Shown piece by piece: positions 50,335 through 58,736 of a stretch of DNA of 64,000 nucleotides (the first letter of the stretch is position 1; each line of letters begins with the position of its first letter). Below the pieces are notes generated by a model. The model saw only the letters and a program-made list of their open reading frames with translations, searched no databases and was not told the DNA's origin. The stretch comes from Ruminococcaceae bacterium UBA3818 (GTDB lineage Bacteria > Bacillota > Clostridia > Oscillospirales > Ruminococcaceae), in assembly GCA_002369315.1 (NCBI GenBank), contig DFDW01000001.1, positions 18,379 through 82,378 of the forward strand, written 5' to 3'. Made by a program: the position numbers and the translations under genes.

Positions 50335-51120
50335 TTATTCTCCCACCGTCTCAGCCGTTTTTTGCGGAAGTTCCACTTTTTTGAATTCCGCTAGAAAACG
50401 CAAAATAAAATCGCCGCAGGCCTGCAGCATTTCTTCACCCCACTGGGCGGTGGCGTCTTTTGGGTCATCCGGCCCATACCAGCCGCCGGGAGAAATATTG
50501 CGAAACAGACGTGGCACCATCACCGGCACACCGTCCAGCTCCACTTCCGACATGCCCGCGCAGCGCAGCGTATCGGACATGTTCTGCGGCTGCAGCGGGA
50601 TGTAGTCCTCCATATGAACATAGCTGGGATCGATGGCCAGCATGGCCGCCGTCTCCTCCCCACCGCCATGTCCCCCTTTCCATTGGGGGTTCAGCTGTCC
50701 CGCGATCTGCCACCAGTTGACGATGGCCGAAACCGCGCCCCGGCCATTGAGTTCAATCCCGATATGCTGCAAAACCGGCTGATTTCCGCCGTGACCGTTC
50801 AAAAAGACGAAGCGGCGGATGCCATAACCATACAGCTTTTCTACAATTTTGGACACAATACAGTGCAGCCCGTCATAGCCGATTGAAATCGTCCCCGGAA
50901 ATCCGCCATGATGATCTGCCACCCCATACGGAACAGCCGGCAGAATCAGCACATCGCTTTCCCGGTCGATCTGCTCCGCGATTTTGGACGGGACCAAAAA
51001 ATCGGTTCCCAGCGCCAGATGGGAGCCATGGTTTTCGATACTGCCGATGGGAAGCACCGCCATGTCGTGCGTTTTAAAATACTGCTCGGCCTGCTTCCAG
51101 GTGATTGCTTCTAACCTCAT
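50335..51120 (-). CDS. creatininase-family amidohydrolase
   Basis: The 261-residue protein. Metal-binding motifs LPIGSIENHGSHLALGTD, FVFLNGHGGNQPVL and GHGGGEETAAMLAID are those of the creatininase/MftE-like family, which hydrolyse amide or formamide bonds. True creatininase cannot be concluded. It begins a minus-strand cluster with a DUF6440-like protein and an M20 amidohydrolase (transcribed in the order 52692 to 50335), so a shared catabolic role is likely. Confidence 0.85.
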   Translation of the reverse strand: MRLEAITWKQAEQYFKTHDMAVLPIGSIENHGSHLALGTDFLVPSKIAEQIDRESDVLILPAVPYGVADHHGGFPGTISIGYDGLHCIVSKIVEKLYGYGIRRFVFLNGHGGNQPVLQHIGIELNGRGAVSAIVNWWQIAGQLNPQWKGGHGGGEETAAMLAIDPSYVHMEDYIPLQPQNMSDTLRCAGMSEVELDGVPVMVPRLFRNISPGGWYGPDDPKDATAQWGEEMLQACGDFILRFLAEFKKVELPQKTAETVGE

Positions 51121-51135
51121 ATCCGTACCTTCTTT

Positions 51136-51321
51136 CTATTCCCATTCATTCGTTTGTCCGATCAGCGGTTTTCCATCCTGGTCTACCAATACCGTCATCC
51201 CGCCGGAATATCCATCCCGCCGGTACAAATAAGAAACGCCTGTTTCCCGATCGACCCAGACCTCTATCGCCGAACCGAAACTGTTTTGTGAATATGTTTT
51301 GACAAAGCGCTTTGTATCCAT
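51136..51321 (-). CDS. DUF6440-like small protein
   Basis: The 61-residue protein, AIEVWVDRETGVSYLYRRDG and GMTVLVDQDGKP, a small beta-rich fold seen in Firmicutes proteins of unknown function. It lies between the M20 and creatininase-family genes, 15 bases on each side, so it is cotranscribed. Confidence 0.65.
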   Translation of the reverse strand: MDTKRFVKTYSQNSFGSAIEVWVDRETGVSYLYRRDGYSGGMTVLVDQDGKPLIGQTNEWE

Positions 51322-51336
51322 CGTTTTTCTCCCATT

Positions 51337-52692
51337 TTACGCCATTTTTGGCGGTTCTTCCATTTCGATCACGGTCTTTTCCAGCATGCTCTCCATATAT
51401 TCCAGATATTCTTTTTTGCTGAACAGCGGCTGGAAGCCCTCCTTGAGTTTCTGTGCCTCTTTCGCGCCGTCCCGAAGCAGCCGGTAGGTGATCAAAGCAA
51501 ACAGTTTGGCAGTCAAGAGATAAGCGATATCCTCATTCGCCACATCATAATTGGGGTTATGCCCGCTGCCGCACATACCGCCGGTATGAAACTGCAAAAG
51601 CGGCAGAACATAAGAAATGTCGCCGTAGTCGGTGGAACCGCCGCCTACCGTCATATCATGGTCATTGGGGTCGCGGCGTCCCCCGGTGGCATCCAGCACA
51701 TCATCGATGGCGCTTTCCAAAAGCGCGGTGTCATATAAGGGGACGGTGGGAAGATATCCAGGCGTAGTGGAAATCTCCAGGCCCGCGCCTGTCCCGACCG
51801 CACCGGCCTTCATCGCCCGGTCCACCTTGTAGTTGGCATCCCTGATGGCCGGGATATTCCCCGCCCGCACCAAATACTGCAGCACCACATCGTCGGCAAT
51901 GACATTAACCGCCTCGCCGCCCTTGGAGATGAAGCCGTGCACCCGGACGGTATCCTTGTCGCGAAAGCTCTCCCGCTGCAGCTCCAGCGCGTGCATTCCC
52001 AAAGCAGCCGCATTCAGCGCATCCACTCCTTTTTGAGGCGCACCCGCCGCGTGGGAAGCTTTTCCTTTATACTTCACCGTTTTGCTCACAAATCCAGTGG
52101 ACGGACTGTTTGCCAGACCCGCCTCGAAATCTCCGGTAGATGAATGATGCCCTACCACCAGATCAATATCATCCATGGCGCCAATGCGGATAAATTCGCA
52201 TTTCCCACCAAAATAGCGGATTTTCCCCTCTTGAACCAATTGCTCTTTAAATTCCAGATCCACACATTCTTCCGCCGGAACCGCCATAAAAACAGGGGTA
52301 CCGTCCAAGCTGGCTTTGATCTGCGGATCCGACAGAGCGATAGCGGCGCCCAGCACGCCGGTCAGCTGGGCATGATGCCCGCAGCAATGGGCTGCGCCAG
52401 TTTCTGGGTTGGTGTGGGAGGCGTTGGAAATGGGGAGCGCGTCCAGTTCACCCATGACCGCTACCCTAATTTTTTGGTCCCGGGTGCCCGTCAGTTCGCT
52501 TTTCACGCCGGTGACGGCCAGCCCCTCCTGCGGCTCCATGCCCAACCGGCGCAGCGCTTCGGCAAATTTGCCCGCTGTCCGGTGCTCTTGATAACCCAGT
52601 TCCGCATGATGAAAAATGTCCCGTCCAAACTCCTTGATTTCTTCCGCGTGTTCGTCAATCAGCTGAAAAATTCTTTGTTCTATCGCATCCAT
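51337..52692 (-). CDS. M20-family amidohydrolase (AbgB-like)
   Basis: The 451-residue protein. GYQEHRTAGKFAEAL, MGELDALPIS, HCCGHHAQLTGVLGAAIAL and VPAEECVD provide the metal ligands of M20D peptidases. The layout, with a TGGMCGSGHNPNYDV end motif, resembles p-aminobenzoyl-glutamate hydrolase subunit B and related amidohydrolases. It removes an acyl or peptide group from an amino acid. The start at 52692 (MDAIEQ) is chosen for its spacing from AAAGGA; 52701 is the alternative. Confidence 0.88.
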   Translation of the reverse strand: MDAIEQRIFQLIDEHAEEIKEFGRDIFHHAELGYQEHRTAGKFAEALRRLGMEPQEGLAVTGVKSELTGTRDQKIRVAVMGELDALPISNASHTNPETGAAHCCGHHAQLTGVLGAAIALSDPQIKASLDGTPVFMAVPAEECVDLEFKEQLVQEGKIRYFGGKCEFIRIGAMDDIDLVVGHHSSTGDFEAGLANSPSTGFVSKTVKYKGKASHAAGAPQKGVDALNAAALGMHALELQRESFRDKDTVRVHGFISKGGEAVNVIADDVVLQYLVRAGNIPAIRDANYKVDRAMKAGAVGTGAGLEISTTPGYLPTVPLYDTALLESAIDDVLDATGGRRDPNDHDMTVGGGSTDYGDISYVLPLLQFHTGGMCGSGHNPNYDVANEDIAYLLTAKLFALITYRLLRDGAKEAQKLKEGFQPLFSKKEYLEYMESMLEKTVIEMEEPPKMA

Positions 52693-52964
52693 TATCCTCA
52701 TTCCTTTCCGCTGGTGGTTTTACAGAGTATATCGCTAAAGTCATCATACCAAATCCTGTCCGTCCCGTCAACGGAGCGAAGGCTTTCCCTTTTTTTCAAT
52801 CATGTTCTTCTTTTAAACGCTCTTTTTATTTTTGCGCTGAAAAATTTTGACACAAAATCCAATCCTACCCGGTTTATTGGATGAGAAAAATCTGTTGTTT
52901 TTTTGGTTGTTCCGTCGTAGAATATCCTAGAGTACAGGCGGCAGACGCCGCAGGAGGGGAAAAA

Positions 52965-53897
52965 ATGAGAAAGAAAAAAATCAGACGTTATACCCGCCGC
53001 GAGGTTCGGCGCAACCGGATCATCGCTTTTTGTTGTTTGGTGGTCCTGGCAGTGCTTTTGGTTGCTCTTATCGTTTGGGGGATCAAAGGCCTTTTGACCG
53101 GTAGCCGGGCAGAAGAAAACAGCGTTTCGTCCGGTTCAGACAGCAGTATTTTTTCTTCGCAAGCCTCAGGACAAGTTTCATCCGCCGGCTCGTCTTCGCA
53201 TGAACCCAGCTCTTCCACAGCGGATTCATCCGCAGGAGAATCTTTATCCAGTCCGGCCTCTTCCGAGAATTCCTCCAGTTTGGCATCTTCCGGGGTTTCA
53301 TCCGGTTCTTCCACAGCCGCTTCTGGCTCTTCCGACCCCTATTACGAAACGGGCATGCCCATTCTGGTGAATCCGGACAGCCTGATGCCGGACGGCTATT
53401 CTCCTACGGTGGTCAGCGTTGGCGGCAACTATAAATTGGAAACCAGAGCGGCAGCTGCCTGGGCCGATATGCAGACCGCCGCATCCAAAGACGGTGTTTC
53501 TCTCTGGATTATTTCCGCTTATCGCACACTGGAGCGGCAGACGGAACTTTATAACGAAAAGGTATCGGAGTATAAAAATCTGGGTTACAGCGAAGAACAA
53601 GCCAAAATCGAAGCTGGAAAATGGGTAGCTGTTCCCGGCACATCGGAGCATTGTCTGGGTTATGCGGCGGATTTGTGTTCTCTGGAAGAAAGCTTTGAAA
53701 ATTCCGACCAGTTTGCCTGGCTGCAAAAGCATTGCGCGGAATACGGCTTTATCCTTCGTTACCCCAAGGACAAAGTCGACATCACAAAAATCAGTTATGA
53801 GCCATGGCACTATCGCTATGTGGGGAGCAATCACGCGCAGATTATCATGTCCCAAGGGCTGTGCCTGGAAGAATATCTGGAGCAATACGGTGCTTAA
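52965..53897 (+). CDS. VanY-type D,D-carboxypeptidase, membrane-anchored
   Basis: The 310-residue protein: basic N-terminus, one membrane segment at about 19-41, a Ser-rich linker (about 50-122), then a M15B/VanY domain with ISAYRTLERQTELY, PGTSEHCLGYAADL (zinc His and Asp) and EPWHYRYVG. It trims the terminal D-alanine of peptidoglycan stems outside the cell. AGGAGGGG precedes ATG 52965. No vancomycin-resistance genes are nearby, so it is a housekeeping cell-wall enzyme. Confidence 0.9.
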   Translation: MRKKKIRRYTRREVRRNRIIAFCCLVVLAVLLVALIVWGIKGLLTGSRAEENSVSSGSDSSIFSSQASGQVSSAGSSSHEPSSSTADSSAGESLSSPASSENSSSLASSGVSSGSSTAASGSSDPYYETGMPILVNPDSLMPDGYSPTVVSVGGNYKLETRAAAAWADMQTAASKDGVSLWIISAYRTLERQTELYNEKVSEYKNLGYSEEQAKIEAGKWVAVPGTSEHCLGYAADLCSLEESFENSDQFAWLQKHCAEYGFILRYPKDKVDITKISYEPWHYRYVGSNHAQIIMSQGLCLEEYLEQYGA

Positions 53898-53940
53898 CGC
53901 CGCATTTTATTTCAAAACATTCCTGCGCACGATGATTCAA

Positions 53941-53975
53941 AACGCCTCCCTTTCGAGGAAAGGGGAGGCGTTTTT
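53941..53975 (+). terminator. terminator after the VanY-type gene
   Basis: ACGCCTCCCTTT (53942-53953) pairs with AAAGGGGAGGCGT (53959-53971) with one bulge, followed by a T-run. It also faces the convergent dehydrogenase gene ending at 53989. Confidence 0.85.
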
Positions 53976-53988
53976 GTTTCTTCTGCGG

Positions 53989-54852
53989 TCATTTTTCATA
54001 ATAGCGAATCAGCGCCTGTGTTCCCAGATTGCCAAGGCCTTGCGCCTCCAATTCCCGATACATCCATAACGTCCGAGACAGCACATCAAGGTGCAGACCG
54101 GCCTGTTTCGCTTCTTCCGCGGCGATTCCCATGTCCTTGACAAAATGCTTCACAAAAAATCCCGGCTCCATATTTTCCTCCAGAATCCGGGTTCCGTTGT
54201 TGGACATCTGCCAGCTTCCGGCAGCTCCGGTGCTGATGGTGTCCAGCACAATTTTAGGGTCCAGTCCCTGTGCTCTGGCATAGGCAATCGACTCGCACAC
54301 GCCTGCAATCGTACCCGCAATCGCAATCTGATTGGCCATTTTGCAGTGCTGTCCGCTGCCTGCCGGGCCTTGATAGACAATATTCCGTCCCATCGCTTCA
54401 AACAGAGGCAGACAGGCGTCAAACGCGCTTTTTTCCCCGCCGACCATAATGGCCAGCGTGGCGTTTTCCGCTCCGATGTCGCCGCCGGAAACCGGCGCGT
54501 CCAGCGCATGTGCCCCCTTGACTGCCGCTGCTTCAAAAATCTCTTGGGACAGCTGCGGGCTGGTGGTGGTCATATCGATGAGAAAAGTACCCTGTTCGAC
54601 GGAGGTGATGATTCCGTCCCCGCCAAAATAAACCTCTCTTACATCCTGGGGATATCCCACCATTGTAATGACCGCGTCTTTCCCCCTGGCGCATTCTCCC
54701 GCGCTTTTGCACCAGGTCGCACCCTCATCCAAAAGCTCCTGCGCCTTGGATTTGGTGCGGTTATAGACAAAAACCTCGTATCCTTTTCGCATCAGGTGGC
54801 GGGCCATGGGCTTTCCCATAACGCCAGTCCCGATAAATCCGATTTTTTTCAT
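53989..54852 (-). CDS. beta-hydroxyacid dehydrogenase (3-hydroxyisobutyrate dehydrogenase family)
   Basis: The 287-residue protein. KIGFIGTGVMGKPMARHLM is the NAD(P)-binding motif, DAPVSGGDIGAENATLAIMVG the substrate loop, and GSGQHCKMANQIAIAG carries the catalytic lysine. Family members reduce or oxidise 3-hydroxyisobutyrate, tartronate semialdehyde or similar acids. With a glycerate kinase elsewhere in the window, tartronate semialdehyde reductase is possible, but the genes are 22 kb apart. Confidence 0.9.
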   Translation of the reverse strand: MKKIGFIGTGVMGKPMARHLMRKGYEVFVYNRTKSKAQELLDEGATWCKSAGECARGKDAVITMVGYPQDVREVYFGGDGIITSVEQGTFLIDMTTTSPQLSQEIFEAAAVKGAHALDAPVSGGDIGAENATLAIMVGGEKSAFDACLPLFEAMGRNIVYQGPAGSGQHCKMANQIAIAGTIAGVCESIAYARAQGLDPKIVLDTISTGAAGSWQMSNNGTRILEENMEPGFFVKHFVKDMGIAAEEAKQAGLHLDVLSRTLWMYRELEAQGLGNLGTQALIRYYEK

Positions 54853-54947
54853 TTCAATCCCCCTTTTTCCTGTTTCATTGTAAAAAAAGAAAATCCAAAA
54901 CGCAAGAAAGATTTACCGCTTGTTCATAATTTTGTTTCCCTATCCTC

Positions 54948-54976
54948 TTGCATTTGGTTTTTAAATGTACTATTAT
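54948..54976 (+). promoter_or_regulatory. promoter of htpG
   Basis: TTGCAT (54948-54953), 17-base spacer, TATTAT (54971-54976), followed within five bases by the CIRCE dyad. Confidence 0.7.
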
Positions 54977-54980
54977 GATT

Positions 54981-55007
54981 TTAGCACTCAATGTTATAGA
55001 CTGCTAA
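54981..55007 (+). promoter_or_regulatory. CIRCE operator (HrcA binding site)
   Basis: TTAGCACTC (54981-54989), 9-base spacer, GACTGCTAA (54999-55007). The consensus is TTAGCACTC-N9-GAGTGCTAA; one base of the right arm differs. It lies just after the -10, so HrcA binding would block transcription until heat shock. Confidence 0.88.
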
Positions 55008-55031
55008 AATCACAATCGAGGTGGATTTCTC

Positions 55032-56921
55032 ATGGCAACCAAACAATTCAAAGCAGAATCCAAGCGTTTGCTGGATTTAATGATTCATTCCATCTACACC
55101 CACAAGGAAATTTTTCTGCGTGAACTAATCTCCAACGCCAGCGACGCCATCGATAAGCTGTATTATCGGGCGCTGAGCGAAAACATTACTGGCCTTTCCC
55201 GGGATGATTTTGCAATCACGCTCACCATCGACAAGGGAAACCGCACCCTCACCGTATCGGATAACGGATGCGGCATGACGAAAGAGGAGTTGGAAAACAA
55301 TCTGGGCACCATCGCCAAGAGCGGCTCGCTGGCCTTTAAAAAGGAAAACGAAGCCAAGGATGACATCGATATCATCGGCCAATTCGGCGTAGGTTTTTAC
55401 TCCGCTTTCATGGTGGCAGACGAGGTCAAGGTGATCAGCCGCAGCTATCAGGGGGACGAAGCCTGGTGCTGGCAGTCCAAAGGCTCAGAGGGATATACGA
55501 TTTCCTCCGCGGAAAAAGACAGCCACGGCACCGATATTGTTCTGAAAATCAAGGAAAGTTCCGATGAGGAAAATTATGACGAATTTCTCGATCAGTACCG
55601 GATCGAGAGTCTGGTCAAAAAATACTCCGACTACATCCGCTACCCGATCAAAATGGAAAAGACCAAGAGCCGTAAAAAAGAAGATTCCGACGAATATGAG
55701 TCCTACACAGAGGTGGAGACGCTCAATAGCATGGTCCCCATTTGGAAGAAGAACAAAAACGAAGTATCCCATGAGGATTACTGCCAATTTTACAAGGACA
55801 AATTCTTTGATTACAACGACCCGCTGCGGGTTATCCACAGTTCTACCGAAGGGGCTTCCACTTACAATGCGCTGCTGTTCATCCCCGAAAAGCCTGCCTT
55901 TGATTATTACAGCCGGGACTTTGAAAAAGGCCTTCAGCTTTACGCCAGCGGCGTACTGATCATGGACAAATGCGCCGACCTGCTGCCTGACTGCTTCAGC
56001 TTTGTCCGCGGTCTGGTGGATTCGCAGGATCTGTCGCTGAACATCTCCCGGGAGATGCTCCAGCATGACCGCCAACTGAAATTGATCGAGTCCCGTCTGG
56101 AGAAAAAAATCAAATCCGAGCTTTTGTCCATGCTCAAAAATGACAGGGAAAAATATGAAACGTTCTGGAAAGGATTTGGCCGCCAGATCAAATATGGCCT
56201 GTATTCTTCGTTTGGCGCCAACAGCGAATTACTGAGCGATCTGCTGTTATTCTATTCTTCCAGCGAGAAAAAGCTGTCCACGCTGGAGGAATATGTCGGC
56301 CGGATGCCGGAGGGCCAGAAATATATCTATTATGCCTGCGGCGACTCGCTGGAGCGTATCGACCAGCTGCCTCAGGCGGAACTGGTAAAAGACAAAGGAT
56401 ATGAAATCCTTTACTTTACCGAAGATGTGGACGAATTCGTCACCAAGATGATGCCGGTCTACAAGGAAAAAGAATTCCGTTCGGTTTCCGCCGATGACCT
56501 GGGGTTGGAAAACGAGGAAGAAAAAGAAGAAACCCAAAAACAGCAGGAAGAAAACAAAGACCTGTTTGGCGCAATCAAAGAGGCTCTGGGTGAGCGCGTG
56601 GAGGAAGTCCGTCTGTCCCGCCGGCTGAAAAACGCGGCGTGCTGCCTCACCGCCAAAGGTCAGGTGTCGCTGGAAATGGAACGTGTCCTGAACGCTATGC
56701 CCGGCGAGCAGAAGGTCAAAGCCGAGCGGGTACTGGAACTGAATCCCGATCACGAAATTTTCCCGATCCTGCAGAAACTGTATCCCGATCATCCGGAAGT
56801 CCTGGCTGATTACGCAGAGCTTCTGTATGCGCAGGCTCTGATTCGCGAAGGGATGCTACCGGAGGATCCCACCGCTTTCTCCGCTGTTTTGTGCCGGCTG
56901 ATGGAGCAAAAAGAAAAATAA
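55032..56921 (+). CDS. htpG: Hsp90-family chaperone HtpG
   Basis: The 629-residue protein. The ATPase domain has ELISNASDAIDKLYY, DNGCGMTKEELENNLGTIA and GQFGVGFYSAFMVAD; middle and C-terminal dimerisation domains follow, with a charged stretch (EEEKEETQKQQEENKD) before the last domain. It folds client proteins under stress. GAGGTGG precedes the ATG. A CIRCE operator upstream places it under HrcA control. Confidence 0.96.
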   Translation: MATKQFKAESKRLLDLMIHSIYTHKEIFLRELISNASDAIDKLYYRALSENITGLSRDDFAITLTIDKGNRTLTVSDNGCGMTKEELENNLGTIAKSGSLAFKKENEAKDDIDIIGQFGVGFYSAFMVADEVKVISRSYQGDEAWCWQSKGSEGYTISSAEKDSHGTDIVLKIKESSDEENYDEFLDQYRIESLVKKYSDYIRYPIKMEKTKSRKKEDSDEYESYTEVETLNSMVPIWKKNKNEVSHEDYCQFYKDKFFDYNDPLRVIHSSTEGASTYNALLFIPEKPAFDYYSRDFEKGLQLYASGVLIMDKCADLLPDCFSFVRGLVDSQDLSLNISREMLQHDRQLKLIESRLEKKIKSELLSMLKNDREKYETFWKGFGRQIKYGLYSSFGANSELLSDLLLFYSSSEKKLSTLEEYVGRMPEGQKYIYYACGDSLERIDQLPQAELVKDKGYEILYFTEDVDEFVTKMMPVYKEKEFRSVSADDLGLENEEEKEETQKQQEENKDLFGAIKEALGERVEEVRLSRRLKNAACCLTAKGQVSLEMERVLNAMPGEQKVKAERVLELNPDHEIFPILQKLYPDHPEVLADYAELLYAQALIREGMLPEDPTAFSAVLCRLMEQKEK

Positions 56922-56952
56922 CCTTTTCTTTTGCTGAAAAATCTTGTAAGAT

Positions 56953-56992
56953 AAAAAAGGTCTGGTTCGACTTTTCCGGACCGACCTTTTTT
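56953..56992 (+). terminator. terminator after htpG
   Basis: AAAAAAGGTC (56953-56962) pairs with GACCTTTTTT (56983-56992), with further pairing inside, then a long T-rich run. Confidence 0.85.
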
Positions 56993-57111
56993 CTTTTTTT
57001 TCGAAACAAATAGTCCTTTTTCTCGTTAATAGTATAAGAAAAGAAAAATGGCCAATGGTAAACAAAAGCATCTTGCCTTCACACAGAACGATTGACAAAG
57101 GAGAACCGGAT

Positions 57112-57600
57112 TTGGAAACAATTTTCAACGCTTTGACATTTTTCGGGAACGAGTTCGCTCTGTTCGTCATTTCTATGATCCCACTGATTGAATTACGCGG
57201 TGCGGTCATCCTGGGCGCGGCTTTGAACATGAACTGGATTACGGTTCTGGTCGTGTCCATCATCGGGAATATGGTTCCAGTTCCTTTTTTACTGCTGTTC
57301 GGGCGCAAGATTCTCGACTGGCTGAAATCTGTCCCGCTATTTTCCAAACCAGCACATTGGTACGAGGAAAAGCTGGTCAAAAAAGCCGAAAAAATCAATT
57401 CATATGCCAAATGGGGACTTTTTCTGCTGGTGGCGATCCCGCTGCCAGGCACCGGCGCCTGGACCGGTGTGTTGGCGGCGACTTTTCTGAACATGAAGCC
57501 CCGGCAGGCTCTGCCGATGATTTTTCTCGGCGTTCTCACCGCGGGAATCATCATGGTCATCGGTTCCTATGGGTTATTTGGGGCGATTCGCCTGTTTTAA
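57112..57600 (+). CDS. small multidrug-export family membrane protein (COG2426 type)
   Basis: The 162-residue protein with four to five membrane segments. ISMIPLIELRGAVILGAAL and IPLPGTGAWTGVLAATFL are the repeated motifs of the Sm_multidrug_ex family. Transport activity has not been shown for most members; the fold is related to DedA. TTG 57112 with AAAGGAG upstream is preferred to ATG 57055, which has no ribosome site and adds a non-conserved leader. Confidence 0.8.
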   Translation: METIFNALTFFGNEFALFVISMIPLIELRGAVILGAALNMNWITVLVVSIIGNMVPVPFLLLFGRKILDWLKSVPLFSKPAHWYEEKLVKKAEKINSYAKWGLFLLVAIPLPGTGAWTGVLAATFLNMKPRQALPMIFLGVLTAGIIMVIGSYGLFGAIRLF

Positions 57601-57623
57601 ACAAGATTGGTTTGTTTGCGAAG

Positions 57624-57657
57624 AAAAAGGTCCTCATGTGAACATGAGGACCTTTTT
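57624..57657. terminator. bidirectional terminator, 16-bp perfect stem
   Basis: AAAAAGGTCCTCATGT (57624-57639) and ACATGAGGACCTTTTT (57642-57657), two-base loop. Confidence 0.9.
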
Positions 57658-57966
57658 CTTCTTATTTCTTTTTGATTCTTTTTCTTGCTGTAAAGGTATA
57701 TCCGCTGAGAAAAATCCCAAACTAAAAAGAGAAATCCCGCGGTTTTCCAAAAAGGGAAACGTCGTTTGACGCGGCAAAATCTGGTCAATCAAAAAAGTAT
57801 AATCATCCCGCTCTGGCAAACAATAGGACTAAATCGTTCCGACATCCGCTATCCGGCAAAGCTGGCCAGCGGCCAAAACGCGCCGCCCCTGTTTTTTTGC
57901 ATCAACCCGGGCCGGACGATCACCATCAGCACAAGCTGAGAATAAACGCACGGAGGAACTTTAAAT
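57658..57966. other. non-coding stretch upstream of spoVT
   Basis: No gene or clear sigma-A promoter is seen. Sporulation genes of this type are usually read by a sporulation sigma factor (sigma G in Bacillus); no matching element could be assigned with confidence. Confidence 0.35.
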
Positions 57967-58503
57967 ATGAAAGCCACTGGAATTGTCAGACGAATAGATG
58001 ATTTGGGCCGAGTCGTCATTCCAAAAGAGATCAGGCGCACTATGCGAATCCGGGAAGGCGACCCGCTGGAAATTTACACAGACAACGGCGGTGAGGTCAT
58101 TTTCAAAAAATATTCCCCCATCGGAGAACTTTCCGGATTTGCCGGTTCCTATGCCGAAGTGCTTCACAAAACCGGGGGACATCCGGTCGTCGTCTGCGAC
58201 CGGGACCATGTTGTTGCGGTTTCCGGGATCCCTAAAAAGGAACTTCTGGAACGCCGCGTCTCCTCTTCTTTGGAAGATCTGATGGAATCGCGGCAAAATT
58301 TTTCCCTGGTGCCGGCCGGCAGCGTGATGCAACCGGTGGAGGGCTCTGACCGGATGGCGCTGGCGGCCTCGCCTATTCTGTCGGCAGGAGACATCTGCGG
58401 CGCGATTATGTTCCTGGATGACGGCAGCGCATCCGCCGCTGAAGCGGATATCAAGCTGATTGCCGCGGCAGCCGCATTTCTGGGACGGCAGATGGAAGAA
58501 TAA
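57967..58503 (+). CDS. spoVT: stage V sporulation protein T (AbrB-type regulator)
   Basis: The 178-residue protein. The N-terminal AbrB swapped-hairpin (MKATGIVRRIDDLGRVVIPK, EIRRTMRIREGDPLEIYT) binds DNA; the C-terminal GAF-like domain (FAGSYAEVLHKTGGHPVVV ... ICGAIMFLDDG) is specific to SpoVT. It controls late forespore genes. GGAGG lies 8 bases before the ATG. Its presence suggests an organism that sporulates or descends from one. Confidence 0.93.
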   Translation: MKATGIVRRIDDLGRVVIPKEIRRTMRIREGDPLEIYTDNGGEVIFKKYSPIGELSGFAGSYAEVLHKTGGHPVVVCDRDHVVAVSGIPKKELLERRVSSSLEDLMESRQNFSLVPAGSVMQPVEGSDRMALAASPILSAGDICGAIMFLDDGSASAAEADIKLIAAAAAFLGRQMEE

Positions 58504-58534
58504 CGTTTTATCAAACCCTTTCATGGATATCCTG

Positions 58535-58563
58535 AAAAAGCGGCTGACAGATTGCCGCTTTTT
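58535..58563 (+). terminator. terminator after spoVT
   Basis: AAAAAGCGGC (58535-58544), GCCGCTTTTT (58554-58563). Confidence 0.85.
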
Positions 58564-58685
58564 CTTTTGCCGGGCGCGAATGGGCCTCTTTCACATTTTT
58601 AGAGCCTGCGTGAAAACAAATCCTCGTTTTTTGCTGCCATGCCTTATCTTTCCTTTTTTCCGCCGGTTTCGCCTATCCGCATATC

Positions 58686-58718
58686 AAAAAAGGTTCTGTG
58701 AAAACACAGAACCTTTTT
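58686..58718 (-). terminator. terminator after the DUF4015-like gene
   Basis: AAAAAAGGTTCTGTG (58686-58700) pairs with CACAGAACCTTTTT (58705-58718); the minus-strand copy follows the stop at 58737 by 18 bases. Confidence 0.85.
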
Positions 58719-58736
58719 CTGTTTCTTGCTCTTTTC

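Noticed and set aside
53083..53314. acidic open frames opposite the Ser-rich linker
   Set aside because: They are the complement of repeated Ser codons in the VanY-type gene.
52965..53897. vancomycin-resistance vanY
   Set aside because: Only the peptidase is present; no vanHAX or vanRS neighbours, and the Ser-rich membrane-anchored form is common in housekeeping enzymes.
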